Shown piece after piece: positions 12,065 through 25,300 of a stretch of DNA of 64,000 nucleotides (positions within the stretch are counted from its first letter, which is position 1; the number at the start of each line of letters is the position of its first letter). The stretch spans positions 14,932,729 through 14,996,728 of the forward strand of contig CM049314.1 of NCBI GenBank assembly GCA_026874595.1. The letters run 5' to 3'. Below the pieces are notes generated by a model. That model made no database searches. It was not told the DNA's origin and saw only the letters and a list, made by a program, of their open reading frames with translations. The translations under genes and the position numbers were made by a program. The DNA is from Sipunculus nudus. Its lineage: Eukaryota > Annelida > Sipuncula > Golfingiida > Sipunculidae.

Positions 12065-13297
12065 AGAGTAATACTTTTGAAAGTATAATGTGCAAGATCA
12101 AAACCACCGATGACTGGCATTTGGTAATATTTACAACGCATATGACGCTGCTGGCTTCAAAAATCAAATTCGAAGTTCGCAACTGTACAAAACAACTACG
12201 CTTGTGCGACAGAAATAATAAGCTTTTTGGACAACTTTTGTCGTTTCAGTTATCAAGCGAATTCTGTTTATAATATACTACCGGAGCTGGCTCCATTGTC
12301 CTTGTCTCAGAAGGTATTTTTATAAGCTAAATTTATATGAAGTGTGATGAATATTTGCTAAGGCAAAAGCTTCACTTGATATCAATTAACACTGAACAAA
12401 GCCGGAAAATAGCAAGTAAGGGAGCTACTGGCAGATCGTCCACAATTTCTTGTTACATATCTGGTGACCTCTGACCTCATTAATTTAATGCGCGTAACTT
12501 AATATGACAAGTCGATTTGACGTGCGTATAACAAAATGCAACCAACCAGAAGCAGACGACTGGTGCTATAGGTCGGCCTAATACTTAACGCAGAGATTGT
12601 TTCGAGATTCTAAACATGGGAATTATTTTAAGGCCTCCCCCTGCAGGACGAGGAGGCTTATAAGAATTTATGAGTTTGTTTCTATATTCATATAACGGTA
12701 AAATTCTTTTTGTTTGGGGACTTTTTAGCACCTCCTCCCCCCGGTGCAAATTAAACCATCGATTTTTATTTTTTTTTTTTTCTTTCTTCTGATATTTTCT
12801 GTTTGCGCTAGATCTCGAAAGCGGTCGATTTTTTAAAGCTGAAATTCGGACACAATATTATACCTAGATCACAGATTTGCACCTGATATTTATTTTTTTG
12901 CCCATTTCAAAGATGGTACGTTCCATAGCCGCTTCCCCATTATCGCTCAGTGCAAAAAAAAAGGGGGGGGGGGGCTTAGTTATCGCTCGCATACATATTT
13001 ATTTTATGATACTAGATAAATATGTTAATCTTACAATTAAAACAAGGCCTACAGGCCTAATGCGAACCTGTGCAAAGTTTGGGAGTATGAATGGAGGTTT
13101 ATTATTAAAATTTAATATTGATCCTCTTAAGTCCTGCATATCTACCTTAGTCATTATGATTTCAGCAAAATGGACGTTTCGGACCTGCAAGTTTCAGACT
13201 AGGACATTTTAAAACTAGAATATGGGCAGTTGACAAGCGACTATGTGTATCCGCAGAAATTAGAGTGGGACGGGTGAAGTGAGGCATGGATTAAGTG
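12065..13297. other. Intergenic, no gene seen
   Basis: AT-rich sequence with T-runs (about 12765-12785) and a G-run (about 12963-12974). No supported gene. Confidence 0.5.
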
Positions 13298-13308
13298 GCA
13301 AGGGGAAT
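13298..13308 (+). repeat. Target-site duplication, left copy
   Basis: GCAAGGGGAAT, repeated exactly at 15124-15134, brackets the LINE insertion. Confidence 0.85.
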
Positions 13309-14341
13309 GAATGGATACTGGTATTTCCAAGGCAAAAAGTTAGAAGTGGTAAATAATTACAAATATCTTGGTATTTTCCTCACAACAAAATTATCATGGA
13401 CAAAAACACATCAGCAACAAATAATGCAAGCTAACAAAGTATTATGTGTTATAAAAGCTTTCTAAAAGAAATGTACTAATTTAAATGTTAAACAACTTTT
13501 TTATCTTTTTGATAGCATGGTGATACCTATATTATTATATGGCTGTGAATTGTGGGGTTATTCAAAATATATGATTTTAGAAAGAGTACAGTATAAATTT
13601 TGCAAGTATATTCTTAAAGTAAGTGCAAGTACACCTAATGCAGCTGTCTTAGGAGAATGTGGTAGATTACCACTATTTGTTAAATACTCTTTGAAATGCC
13701 TGAAATACTGGATAAGACTATTACATATGGATACAAACAGATTCCCAAAACATATATATTCATGTTTATTTAATTTAGATAATAATGGAAAAAATAACTG
13801 GGTCAGTGGTGTAAGATCATTTTTATTTCAAGCAGGTTATGGCTATGTATGGATGGCACAACATGTGGGAGATGAGAAAATGTTTTTATCTGGTATCAGA
13901 CAGAGATTCACAGATATGGCAGTTCAAGATTGGCAAAATGACATTAACTCCTGTAATAAATTGTACTCATATGGTGTTTTTAAATCTATGTTCACGTTAG
14001 AAAAATATCTTGTCTGTGTTCCAAATAAAAATCACAGATTTGCATTAGCTAAACTTAGATGCTTTAATCACAAATTAGCCATAGAAACAGGCAGACATCA
14101 AAATCTTAACATAGAAGAAAGAATATGTATGTACTGCTTAAATCATGGATACAACATTACAGAGGACGAGATCCATTTCATATTAGAATGTCCAATGAAT
14201 GCAGAACTTAGGAAAAAATATTTGGGAGCTGAAAAGTATGAAAGCAATGAAATTAATTTTAAAGAAATATTAAATTCAGAAAATCCAACACATATATCAA
14301 AATTAGCAATTTTTGTTTATCAGTCATTCAATGTTCGATAG
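13307..14341 (+). pseudogene. LINE reverse-transcriptase C-terminus, broken
   Basis: This is the 3' end of a non-LTR retrotransposon polyprotein. One frame runs from 13307 with a single in-frame TAA at 13463-13465. Before the stop it contains NNYKYLGIFL and the SWTKTHQQQ segment, typical of the thumb side of LINE reverse transcriptases. After it comes ILLYGCELWG, the usual end of the RT domain. Near the C-terminus a CxxC...HxxxxC cluster (CMYCLNH ... IHFILECP) matches the zinc knuckle found in Jockey/CR1-type elements. Upstream endonuclease and RT catalytic regions are missing because the copy is 5' truncated. The longest uninterrupted part (13517-14341, 274 residues) is not a host gene. Confidence 0.88.
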
Positions 14342-15123
14342 AATTTTTATGGTTGAATAACACACTTTGAACAGATGGCAGAATTAACATTATGAGCGTA
14401 CAATATTTTAACTTACATGTTGTGTTTTGCTTAAGATGATATATAATGAATAGTAAATGCAAAATTGTCATTCAGGATCATATTTATTTGTTCTATTTAA
14501 ATTGAGTATGAACACAAGAAGAAGAATACCTTTAATATTTATAAAATGTATACCGAACAGACTTGTACTACATTTTATTCCAGGTGAGTGTTTGTCAGTT
14601 GTTTGTTTGTTTATTATTTAATTAGTTATTAATTATTTGTTTCCTATTCTCTCTCTTTTTTTCTTTTTTTTCACTTCAACTGACATGAATTACTATTGTC
14701 TTTATTGTTGTTGGTGTTGATGTTACTATTATTATTATTAATTACAATTTCAGTTTAGTACACATCGGTATATTTAAGTTGAGTAAAGAATGAGTTAGAG
14801 GAAAAGTGAAGTAGACATTTAAAGCAAAGTTAACAAAATATTTAACCAGGTATTCAATTTATTATTATTTTTTTTTTCAGGTCAGTTATAAAATGCATAT
14901 TAGAATATATTGCACAGAATGAATGGATTGCATTTTCTTGTGAAATGTATTAATTTATTTATCAAAAAGTCATGATTATAATAACTTATATATAAGTAAC
15001 ATCTATGCAATACTGATACATGTAATATTATTTTTTTGTATTGACTTTACATTCACATATATTTGGAACTATGGGCCTGTGGCCTTCATTTCCGGAATAA
15101 AGCATTTGTTTGTTTGTTTGTTT
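13309..15123 (+). mobile_element. 5'-truncated LINE insertion
   Basis: The insertion is about 1.8 kb. It carries the broken RT C-terminus, a ~730-bp AT-rich 3' UTR, and a 3' end GGAATAAAGCA followed by a (TTTG)n tail at about 15104-15124. It is flanked by an exact 11-bp duplication (13298-13308 and 15124-15134). A short tandem tail in place of poly(A) is usual for several LINE clades, including CR1-like ones. The single internal stop suggests a fairly recent insertion. Confidence 0.87.
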
Positions 15124-15134
15124 GCAAGGGGAAT
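15124..15134 (+). repeat. Target-site duplication, right copy
   Basis: GCAAGGGGAAT, identical to 13298-13308. Its first G is shared with the last TTTG unit of the LINE tail. Confidence 0.85.
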
Positions 15135-15165
15135 AGAGTGAGGTGTGTTGCATATTAGCATGGAT

Positions 15166-16300
15166 GTCTGCAGCGTAAACGTGAATGTAGATGGTGCCAC
15201 CTGTCATAAAATCGAGAAATTGTCCAGGATGTATAAACCTGCAAAATTTCAGGTGGTAAAGTCAAACCACTGATGAGATAAGAGTGATTTTATCCCAAGG
15301 CAGATGAACAGATGGACGCTGTACATAGGTGGTTGCAGGTGGCGCCACCATTTTTGCCTATGATGAAGAGCTATGTGAGATCTATACACAAGCAAAATTT
15401 TGGCCCAACCTGTCAAATGGTTCCTAATATATGAGCTTGGATGTCTGCAGAGTTAAACTGAATGTAGGTGGCGCCACCTGTCATAAAATCGAGAAAGCTG
15501 TCCAGGATGTATAAACCTGCAAAATTTCAGGTGGATAAGTCAAACCACTGCTGAGATATGAGTGATTTTATCCCAATGCAGATGAACAGATGGACACTGT
15601 GCATAAATGGTTTCAGGTGGTGCCACCAGTTTTGCCTATGATGAAGAGCTATGCGAGATCTATACACATGCAAAATTTTGGCCCAATCTGTCAAATGGTT
15701 CCCGAGATATGAGCTTGGAAGTCTGCAGAGTAAACCTGAATGTAGGTGGCGCCACCTGTCATAAAATCAAAAGAGCTGTTCAGGATGTATAAACCTGCAA
15801 AATTTCAGGTGGATGAGTCAAACCACTGCTGAGATATGAGTGATTTTATCCCAAGGCAGATGAACAGGTGGACGCTGTGCATAAATAGTTGCAGGTGGCG
15901 CCACCAGTTTTGCCTATGATGAAAAGCTATGTGAGATCTATACACATGCAATATTTTGGCCCAATCGGTCAAACGGTTCCCGAGATATGAGCTTGGATGT
16001 CTGCAGAGTAAACCTGAATGTAGGTGGCGCCACCTGTCATAAAATTAAGAGAGCTGTCAAGGATGTATACACATGCAAAATAACAGGTGGATAAGTCAAA
16101 CCAATGCAGAGATATGAGTGATTTTATCCCAAGGCAGATGAACAGATGGACGCTGTGCAAAAATAATTGCAGGTGGCGCCACCATTTTTAGTGTCTGTTA
16201 TTTAGCTTTCCAAGGGCTACATTTGTGCAAAATTATTAGCCTGATCGGTCAAACGGTTCCCGAGATATGTGGGTTTATGTGTGGAAACAGATGCACAGAT
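15166..16300 (+). repeat. Tandem array, ~278-bp unit, four copies
   Basis: The anchor GTCTGCAG occurs at 15166, 15443, 15721 and 15999, giving a period of 277-278 bp. Each unit holds two GGTGGCGCCACC-like palindromes about 150 bp apart, one followed by TGTCATAAAAT and one by AGTTTTGCC or ATTTTTGCC. It also holds phrases such as CAAAATTTCAGGTGG and GAGATATGAG. Units are about 90-95% alike. Frames are broken and no protein is supported. The array passes directly into the larger dispersed repeat that follows. Confidence 0.92.
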
Positions 16301-16504
16301 GGACGCTGGGCAGACAGGATAGGTCAGAGGTCAACCAATATGAGGGCGCAGCAGTTCACATGTGACTCATCATAATTCCGAATTTTAAAAAATTCTGCCC
16401 AATGGTGATGGAGGAGTTCTCCGGAAACCTATGCGGCGAAGGCGGCAGCGTCCGCGTCTGGAGAAAACATAGTTTTCACAAAACTCTGTTTTGGCGGATA
16501 CAAT

Positions 16505-18718
16505 GATTGAAGCTTGCACCAACAGTCTTATATACAACAAAGAGATATATACATATGCCCGATGACAGAATGATAAGTCAAACCCCTCCTGTGAAATAGG
16601 CAGGGACAAACACTGTGCAAAAATTATTGTAGGTGGCGCCACCAGTCTTGTACACGATAAAGCTACCGGATATCTATAAACATGCCAAATTTTAGGCTGA
16701 TGTATCAAAGTCAGTCCTCTGTAGAAATAAGCAGGCGCATACACTGCAAAAGTAAATGTAGGTGGAACCACCTGTCTTGTAAATGAGAATACCATCAAAG
16801 ACGCATAGACAGATCAGAATATCAGTCCAATACATCAAACTTCCCCAGAGTTTGATGCACTGGGCTGACAAGGCTTAGGTGAGCAAGGCAGTTGCCCACG
16901 AGTGACCTGTGACAAATTGCTGCCTCAAGCTACTGCAATGAGTGAACTCTTGACCTGCACCTGGCTAGACTGAGGGAACTTTTGACCTGTACCTGGCTGC
17001 ACTGATTGATCGACCTGTTCCATAATCTTACACAGTTGGCAGTCTGCCAAAGCTATAATTAGATTCAGGCTGAACTTTGGTGCCAAATATGATGCAGTGA
17101 GCAGTCTGCCAAAGCTATAAATAGAATGCAGCTACTGCACTGAGTGAACTCTTGACCTATACCTGGCTGCACTTCTTCCAATCCAGGCACTGTGCCAAAA
17201 CTATTAGTAGAGCTGACATCATCTTGGCTAATGGCCAACATCAGTGTTCTGGCAATCTGCCAATGGTAAACCAAGTGCTGCTATCTGTACACAGAAGTGG
17301 TCTCAACTTGAAATTTATTTTCCCAATACAAAATGCTTTTCAGCTGACTTATTATAAAAAAGAAATCCGGAATATATGTAAAATTATTACGGATGCATAC
17401 TGAAAGCAAAATTAAAATACAGATATATCTCACTGATGGCAAATTCTTGAATTAAGTTAAAGTAGGGATACCAATAATTTATAATTCACATAGTTGTCTT
17501 TATATAGCCACGGAGAGCGGAATATCCATGATTGCAACATTGCCTGGTATGATGATTAACTCAAATCATAAATCTAAATTTTTTAAAAGCTTTTAAAAAC
17601 TTTTTTGTCAATATTAACCAAAGATAACCTGAAATCTAAATGTCTAGTGGCATGATGTAATAGATGCTGATAAACTGGTGCCAGGCTAGATGTAACAGCA
17701 TAACACCGCTAACATTTATGGTAAAATGACTCAATTCAATCTCCATAATTCAGCCAAAAACATGTGGAACCATTAATGACAATTATTATAAGAATTATTG
17801 TGGGGATTATTCTTGTAAAATATTTAACAAACTGGCGTCAGTGGCATCAGTCGAAAAACGTTTCGCAGGTTTATAACTCATTAAGTTCAGCTTCCCATAA
17901 CTCAGCCAAAAAGCACTGAACCAAAACCATTTGCACAAACTTGACTTATCAATATCTGAGGATAATTAATGTGTGAGATTTAAGAATTCGGCCCAGTGGT
18001 TTTTGAGAAGAACTTTGTAGCTACTGAGCTAAAATGGGCTGTTATGGCATATGACTAAATTCAGCTTCCAATAACTTAGCCAAAAGTCATTGAAAAGAGA
18101 CCATTTAAACAAACTTCAGAAAGCACTACCCTAGGATCATTTTTGTGCGATATTAAACATTTTGGCCATATGGTTTCAGAGAAGAAGTTTTTGTAGCCCT
18201 CAGTGTGATACAGGCACTGATGTCCCCGTACAAAAAAGGCGGATGCAGGTGGCGCCACCAATACCTCAATTTCAGATATGACCAAAGTGACCAACATTGG
18301 CATAAAATTTTGTGATAATAGCTCCAGCCGTTTCTGAGATTTAAATTTTAATATGCTTTTTTGCACAGTTAACAAAGTTCAACCTCTTGTAACTCAGCCA
18401 GAAATCTCCGAACTGGAACCATTCAAACAAACTTGAGAAAGATTGTTCTAGGGATCATTTCTGTGAAATATTGGACAATTTGGCTGGACAGTTTTGGAGA
18501 AGAAGATTTTTAAAGCTTTTTCCCTATAAAATCTAAGAAAATGCAGTTAAAAAAAAATAAACAAAATCCGATATAGTATTTTGGATGACTGATTATTTGC
18601 AAAAAATTTGGTGATGCTAGCTCCTGCCATTTTTGAGATAGCTATGGTTAACGTATAGACGACGCACAACACACGACGGACGACGTCGCACCGTCGCATA
18701 AGCTCACAGGTTCGCTAA
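16505..18718 (+). repeat. Large dispersed repeat, left arm of inverted pair
   Basis: This 2.2-kb stretch is found again, reverse-complemented, at 42637-45100. Shared landmarks in the same inverted order include AGTGAACTCTTGACCT, AGCTGACATCATCTTGGC, CTGGTGCCAGGCTAGATG and the GGTGGCGCCACC site at 18248. The terminus contains GACGGACGACG followed by CATAAGCTCACAGGTT. Paragraph-like phrases (CTCAGCCAAAAA ... GAACCATTT) recur several times inside, so the element is itself built from degenerate ~170-200 bp units. No coding frame is supported. Confidence 0.88.
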
Positions 18719-18880
18719 AAAGATAAGCAATGGAAAGGTTCATGCACATACAGGACCCGTATTCATTTCTGGATAAGTGTACCTTTACAAGTTGGGTCCC
18801 CTACATGGGAATCATTCCTATGAATACACTATATATTGTCCATTTGATTTGCTATTATATAATTATCGATAAATAACACA
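18719..18880. other. Spacer between repeat and U2AF1 3' end
   Basis: Short unique stretch with no feature seen. Confidence 0.5.
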
Positions 18881-18900
18881 ACATCAACTTTGTATCAAAC

Positions 18901-18906
18901 TTTATT
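18901..18906 (-). promoter_or_regulatory. U2AF1 poly(A) signal
   Basis: AATAAA on the - strand, about 820 nt after the U2AF1 stop codon. The intervening sequence is unique and fits a 3' UTR. It ends about 180 bp from the large repeat. Confidence 0.6.
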
Positions 18907-19727
18907 ACACTGAAGGAGCACAGATGTCACACCATAGCCTGATTATCAGACTCAATATACAGTGGAGGACACATTTTGTGACCTTGCTCTGATGACGTCA
19001 CGTGGTCCACCGCCATAATCACGAAGAAGGTTGGTGTCACCATGCATCCATTTATACACGACTACTTTACTCTTTCTGTATTACTCCGATCACATTAGTA
19101 CACGACACCCTTAGGGGCCGAGTGTGTTGTTGGGAGCAAAATATTAAAATTTAACACGTTTCAATTGTATATACCCCACACTTACATGATAATAATCAGG
19201 TCAGCTTTTAATGTGCAAGATATTAAATGGTCTATAAATGAGCTGCATTTGGTGGGCTCTACAAATTTAACTTCACAGTCCAAAAATGATGCAAATTCAT
19301 ATGATATTACACAAACTAAATTGTGATTTAAAGTAAAGGTTTCAATGATTTTGGTCACAAAGGGGAAGCAACTGACGTTCCAGCTGACACAAGAATTAGA
19401 GACCTGTATGAAATGTTCCCTAGTTCATGGTGCTTTTCACATCGGTATTAGACTGTTCAACAACAACGTGCATAACATAATGGCAGGATTTTTGTTACCA
19501 TGATACTCAGTATACACACAACATGGTACCATGGAGACAATAAAAGTGAGCCTACAGATGTTGGGGTTTAAACCCTTTTTTCCACAAAAGCCAATGGTCA
19601 GGTCATGAATTTGGTGTCCTTAAAACAAAACTTCCTGACACAGTGATTCCGGTATCCATCAGATGGTACAGTGGCAGTTTACAAGAGTTATCATTGGTCC
19701 GTTCATATGTTAGTCAGAATGTAATAT

Positions 19728-22217
19728 TTAAAATCTTCCTGATCTCTCTCTGCTGCGAGATCGGCGGCGGTGCCTCTCACGGCTGCGGCTACGACGAGGT
19801 GATCGAGAGCGTGACCTGAAAGTGTAACAATGTAATACAAATAAACAGACTGCGTAATATGTGTAAAATATAAGGGTGATGCAAATGATAAAGGTAGCTG
19901 TTCTGTACTTTACAAAAGAAATTTCAATGAAACAACAAGAATTAAATATGTCAGAAATACAATAGAGTTCAGAACTGAAGACAACACAATCTTTCAGCAT
20001 GTCTTTGGTGTATCAAATCATGGACAGTTTAAATACTTGAAATACTTGTGAGTTTGCCTGCATATGATTGCTTCCATTACTATTAATCCCATATCATCAC
20101 TGCATATTATCGATACCCTTTGCTCTCTCTTCAAATAACTTATATGAAGATAAACACATGTATGCTTCACTTAATGCTAAAGTTATCAGAGCTTTTTTCT
20201 CTCACCTTCCTCCTCGCCTTCCTCCCTTCTTCTTGCGTCCATACAGCTCACGGCGAAGTTCACGTGAGATTGGTTTCAAGTGCATGAAGTTACAAAATCC
20301 TTCTCTTGCACATTCACTACAAGGAAACATAAATCTTTATGAAAATTTTGTGATAATACGTTTAAAAAATAATGTACATACAGAGTACAACGAAAACAGA
20401 TTTCAAGCACTGCATGAAAATTATCCCAATGTACTGACAATAACCAAAGTGTAAACAGAAAATGATTAAAGAAATAACCCATTTTCCTTTTATTCTGCAA
20501 TGGGCTGTAAGTTACTTGGGACTGCATATATATTTCAATAGATTTGAGAGCATACAAATAAAGGATCCATAAATCATAAAACAGTTGTTGCAAATGATTT
20601 TACTGAGATGATTAAATCACACTGGCTGACATATTCTATGTTACAAATTGTCAAAATATACCAGACTTTAAACAATGCTTCCATAATGGTATAACTGCAT
20701 CGCCAAGAAACAGGCATAGCAGATATAGTACTTTACATACCATGCATAACATCCTTTGAATAAGACTGTGATGGAAATTTTTTGACATGATATTACAAGT
20801 GTGTTATACAGGAATATTTACCGTCCTAATATAGCATCATACACAATGTGTATCCATAAAAAAGTTCTTATGTACAATGCTAACTCACCCCATTTCATAC
20901 TGCCTGCAGCAGGCTTCCCTGAAGTCTGTCACTGGAGAGAGCTCAGCGTGTACTGGTCGTCCATTAAACCAGCGATTGTTCAGGTCGTTCTGTGCCTTCT
21001 CTGCGTCTTCTTCATAGCGGAACTGTATTAGAGAGAATAAAAATCTGGCATATGGTATCTGGTAAAAATATCTGGTATATGCTAACTAATTCACATGCTA
21101 CATAGTGAATATGCCGCTGGTTCTTCAAGGTGTAAAACGTAAATACTCCTATTGAGTCCTCAATTATTACCAAGGTTATAGACAATATTTATAGTAACTG
21201 TCAATCATTACCCCAATGCAAGGTACACCACACATGTAAATAATATTTACAAATGACACAACTATTTTCCCAGCAGATTTTTTGTTTGCTTCAAAAGTTG
21301 CTAATGAGGCTAGGGAGGCACATTAAGTTCCTCTGACCAGTATAAAAGGCAAGGAGCCTTACATTAGTGTAAATCATATGACCTTGAATGATCTTAAACA
21401 ACTAAGAGGGTATGTGTGGAAGTTCTTACAATTCAGTAGACAAACAAAGCAACTTGAATGTTAATACAAGCTGTGTTCTTGAAATGTTAACGGTTTAATG
21501 TTAAGATTTAGCTAAGGCATGACTGTTTCAATAATGGCTGCCAACTTTTATATGACCGTTAGATAGATCTCTGGAACTTACCTTCACATAAACATTGCCA
21601 ACAAGATGGTCACCCAGGTTGTCACACACGTTCATCTCTTCAATTTCACCATACTGTAATAATAAACAACTCTAGAGTCATATAACCTGAGTATTAACAA
21701 GAACTCTAATTACATCGAAAGCTTGTACCCTTTACATTAAGTACCTTTAATGAGTTATATTTTTGTTAGATAAAACAGAATTTTCTGGGGGGAAAACTAA
21801 CAGACTGACAATGTTAAAACTATATTTAAGTCAAATGTGTTCAGTTGTTATAACAAAACCCAAATTAGGGACTACTTAAGCTATTACAAACCGTTTTGCC
21901 TTGAAATGTCACAATTCAGTAATGACTGCACTAACCAAAGTCCAAATGTACCATTTGTATTACAGATCTCTGTATCTCACTATAACAATCTCATCACAAC
22001 CTGACAAGCATTTGTTATCCCATATACAAGTTTACAAAGAACAAGAGATGCAAGTAATCAGCAGATCCTAAAAAAACAAATTATTGTAATACCTAATTTC
22101 CTTTATCTTCACAACACAATCAAGGGTTTGAATGGTTCAACATTAAATGTACAGAGAATAAAATGATATAAAATATATCACGGTGAAAAAGCTTACACAA
22201 TCAAAAGTATCAAGTGA

Positions 22218-22309
<92 letters not shown>

Positions 22310-25300
22310 TTCATTAAAAATGTGCATGTAAGAAGATGTCTGCCAGACAAACATGGTCTAAAATCCACAAGATAGTGATTTTTTATGAATACTGGTATCT
22401 GTGGTCAAGTTGTCTGACAATAATATATAAGGAAGACCAGAAGTATTTATCTTTCAGATTAATAGAGCATAAAGACATGAATGATTTTTTATTAGACAAG
22501 GTGATTTGTAAGTGTGGTGGACAGCTACAAGAGTGAACTAAGAATATACACTGGGTAGGGGTCTTTTTGTCACTTGACGGTACAATTTTTAAGTAATTTC
22601 TTAGCATATGTTTCAAATTTACTTGTTTTCATGCCCTACTGCTGTGTCAGTACAAGTGACTGAAGTAACTCTAACAACATTTTCAGAGCTCGACATTTAC
22701 TTTTGAAAGTACTTGCCTGGTAGGGAAAGTAACATCTAGCTTTTACTTGCCCTGCATGAAATTTTACTTGTCCAACATATGAATGGTTACAGCCGAGGAT
22801 ACATTGTGTCCTACATGATTTTGTTGCATGTTTTATTGCATATTAGACAAATACATTTTCATATATTTGTTGGTCAATAAATATTTCTCTTTATTATTTT
22901 TACAGATAAACATATTGGTGATTTATGATAAATAGGTATTATCAATATGATTTCATTTTTGAAAGAGAGAAAATGGCTAGCTCAAAATTAGTTATAATTC
23001 AGGCATTTGGTTATAGTTTATGTAGGACCTACTGGCCCAGTCAGTCAAGCAGGAGTAAACTTTTGGTTGCCCTACCACCATTTTCACGAACCTGCCTTAA
23101 GTAAGAGGTCGACTGTTAATGTTGAGCCCTGATATTGGTGCTCCACTGCTGCCACTTATAAGGCTTCAATCCTATTTATTGAGGGACAAGGTTCACAAAT
23201 TTTTACTTCTCAGTCCCCTCCACTTTGATTAAAAGGGATCTAATGCATGGGAATCACAGTTAATGTGACTCAGAAAGACCTAGCCCAAGGTTTCATCAAT
23301 GTTTGGATGTAAGACAATACCTACTGATAGCACAGCTCATAAGAGAAATCACAGGTGACTCCAATGAGATTGATAACCAGGATATCAGAAGTAAACTGGT
23401 ATGGACCAGTTTTCCTTCAAAAGTGTACAAACACAAACTCATACCTTTTATTAATTTTCATGAGGCCCTGTTGTTGCTAAATGTAAAAGACTAATATATG
23501 CAAAAAAATGAATTTCACAAAAATTTCATCAGTCTTTTGAAAGGCCAGAGATTTCAACAATCTCACAGGTCTTACTATGGTGCAATGTACCATTTTGTAC
23601 AAAATGGACATTCAAAGGATTCATAACCCCTGATAAAAAAAAAAAATCCTGGAAAAACATTAATTTCCTTCTAAAACATCCAAGGGGAACTGCATCCCTT
23701 GGTACCCTGAAACCCTGCCTTTTATCAAATATGATACTTGCAAGGACAAGAGTTTTCTTTGGACCAACTCCACAAAATGAACACAGAAGGCTCACATACA
23801 AAGGGTTATGATAAACTCCAGAGACCATTCAGGAGTCTTAATATTATCCAAGGGCTTCCAAGTTTTCATAGGAAGGCATGGTGATGTAAAGAGAATGCTA
23901 TTTACAATAATATGGAAAAAACGACACCTTTTACACAAAACTATCAGCTCTGATATGGGATTCTTGTATTATTCTTATATATGATAGATGAGTTAAATTT
24001 GATAAAATATTAGATATCTGACAATAACATGATATTCCTCCCATCTAAATTTATTTTTCAAATGGTAACTAGTTTTTCTTGCCTTAAGTCAGATATGACA
24101 GAGTTTATGAAGGTATAGTATACTTTTGGGGTTGAACAAAACAAATTATAGAACTAAAAGGGGGTAGTGTGCAGAGCAAGGTACCTGATGCATGACAGTA
24201 CTTTCAAGATTACCAAGTCGAGCAACTTAATTGGAAATAATTTTACATTTCTTCCTCGGTGTTCACTGATGGATCTTAAGCATGGACCCTTGCCAATTTC
24301 CCTTTTGGGACACAGTACAAAGGTCTTGTTTCAAACCAATACATTTCAGCAGAATTTTAGCTACATGTTAAGTTTGACTTGTAACAATGATACAAATAAC
24401 TTGGTCTGTACCAAAGGATACATGTTTATAACACATGGAAAGTGTTGCCAGTACAATGCTATGACTATGGTATCATCCATACTTGAGCACAGGTATCACA
24501 TCAGTCAAGCAAATTTAGACATTTTAATACCTGACCCCTATCTTACAGAAGAGAGGTGGTGGTTCACATGAATGCTGGAGAAAACTCCAATTTAGCTGAA
24601 TATAAAAGAACATTTCAATGCTAACAAACACAGGGACTGACCTCTGTTCCACACAGAGGTGAACCTATCAACAGGTAAATCAGAGGCCTTTAGCTCAGAT
24701 TTTCAGCCCATTATATTGAGCTAATGTTTGGAGATTCATATAACTAAAATATGCATTTATTGTTTATCCTCATTAGTGACAAAATGCATGCATGCCATCC
24801 CAGGGTACATAAACAGCATGCTCATGGAAGATTCAAGCTTTGGTACTGGAAGTGTCCCTTTTTACTATATTCTGTAACGTATTTGAAAAAAGGCAAGGAT
24901 TTTCTAAGTCCTTATGCCAATTATGAGAATGACTAAACAGCTGCCAAAGTTGCTTTTGAAAGGTACAAGCACAAACCCTTAATTCAAACAGGCAACCTGC
25001 AACTTCTGGGTTGAAGACTGTAAGAGAGATAACCGCATGTCACTGCCTTGAAATACCTGCAAAGGAATGAATTGGTCTGGCTGATAAAGCCACTGAAATC
25101 TGACTGAAGATACTACAGTGTCTGTCTCAAGGCTGGAACCTATCGGAGAAGAGTGCCTGGTGATGAGCGGACCCATATCAGGTATTGAGAGTGGTGGCAT
25201 AAAGGTAAGGACTCTGGACTTTTGACATAAGGCTGTGGTCTTTACCACAAGGGTGCACTCTCTCAACCCAGGAATGAATGGGTACTGGTCATTGGTGCAG

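Noticed and set aside
13517-14341. 274-residue open frame as a host gene
   Set aside because: Content and context (ILLYGCELWG, zinc knuckle, upstream stop in the same frame, flanking duplication, TTTG tail) show it is a LINE remnant.
15166-16300. CRISPR-like array
   Set aside because: The ~278-bp period with no short repeat/unique spacer pattern, and the clear eukaryotic setting, exclude it. It is an ordinary tandem repeat.
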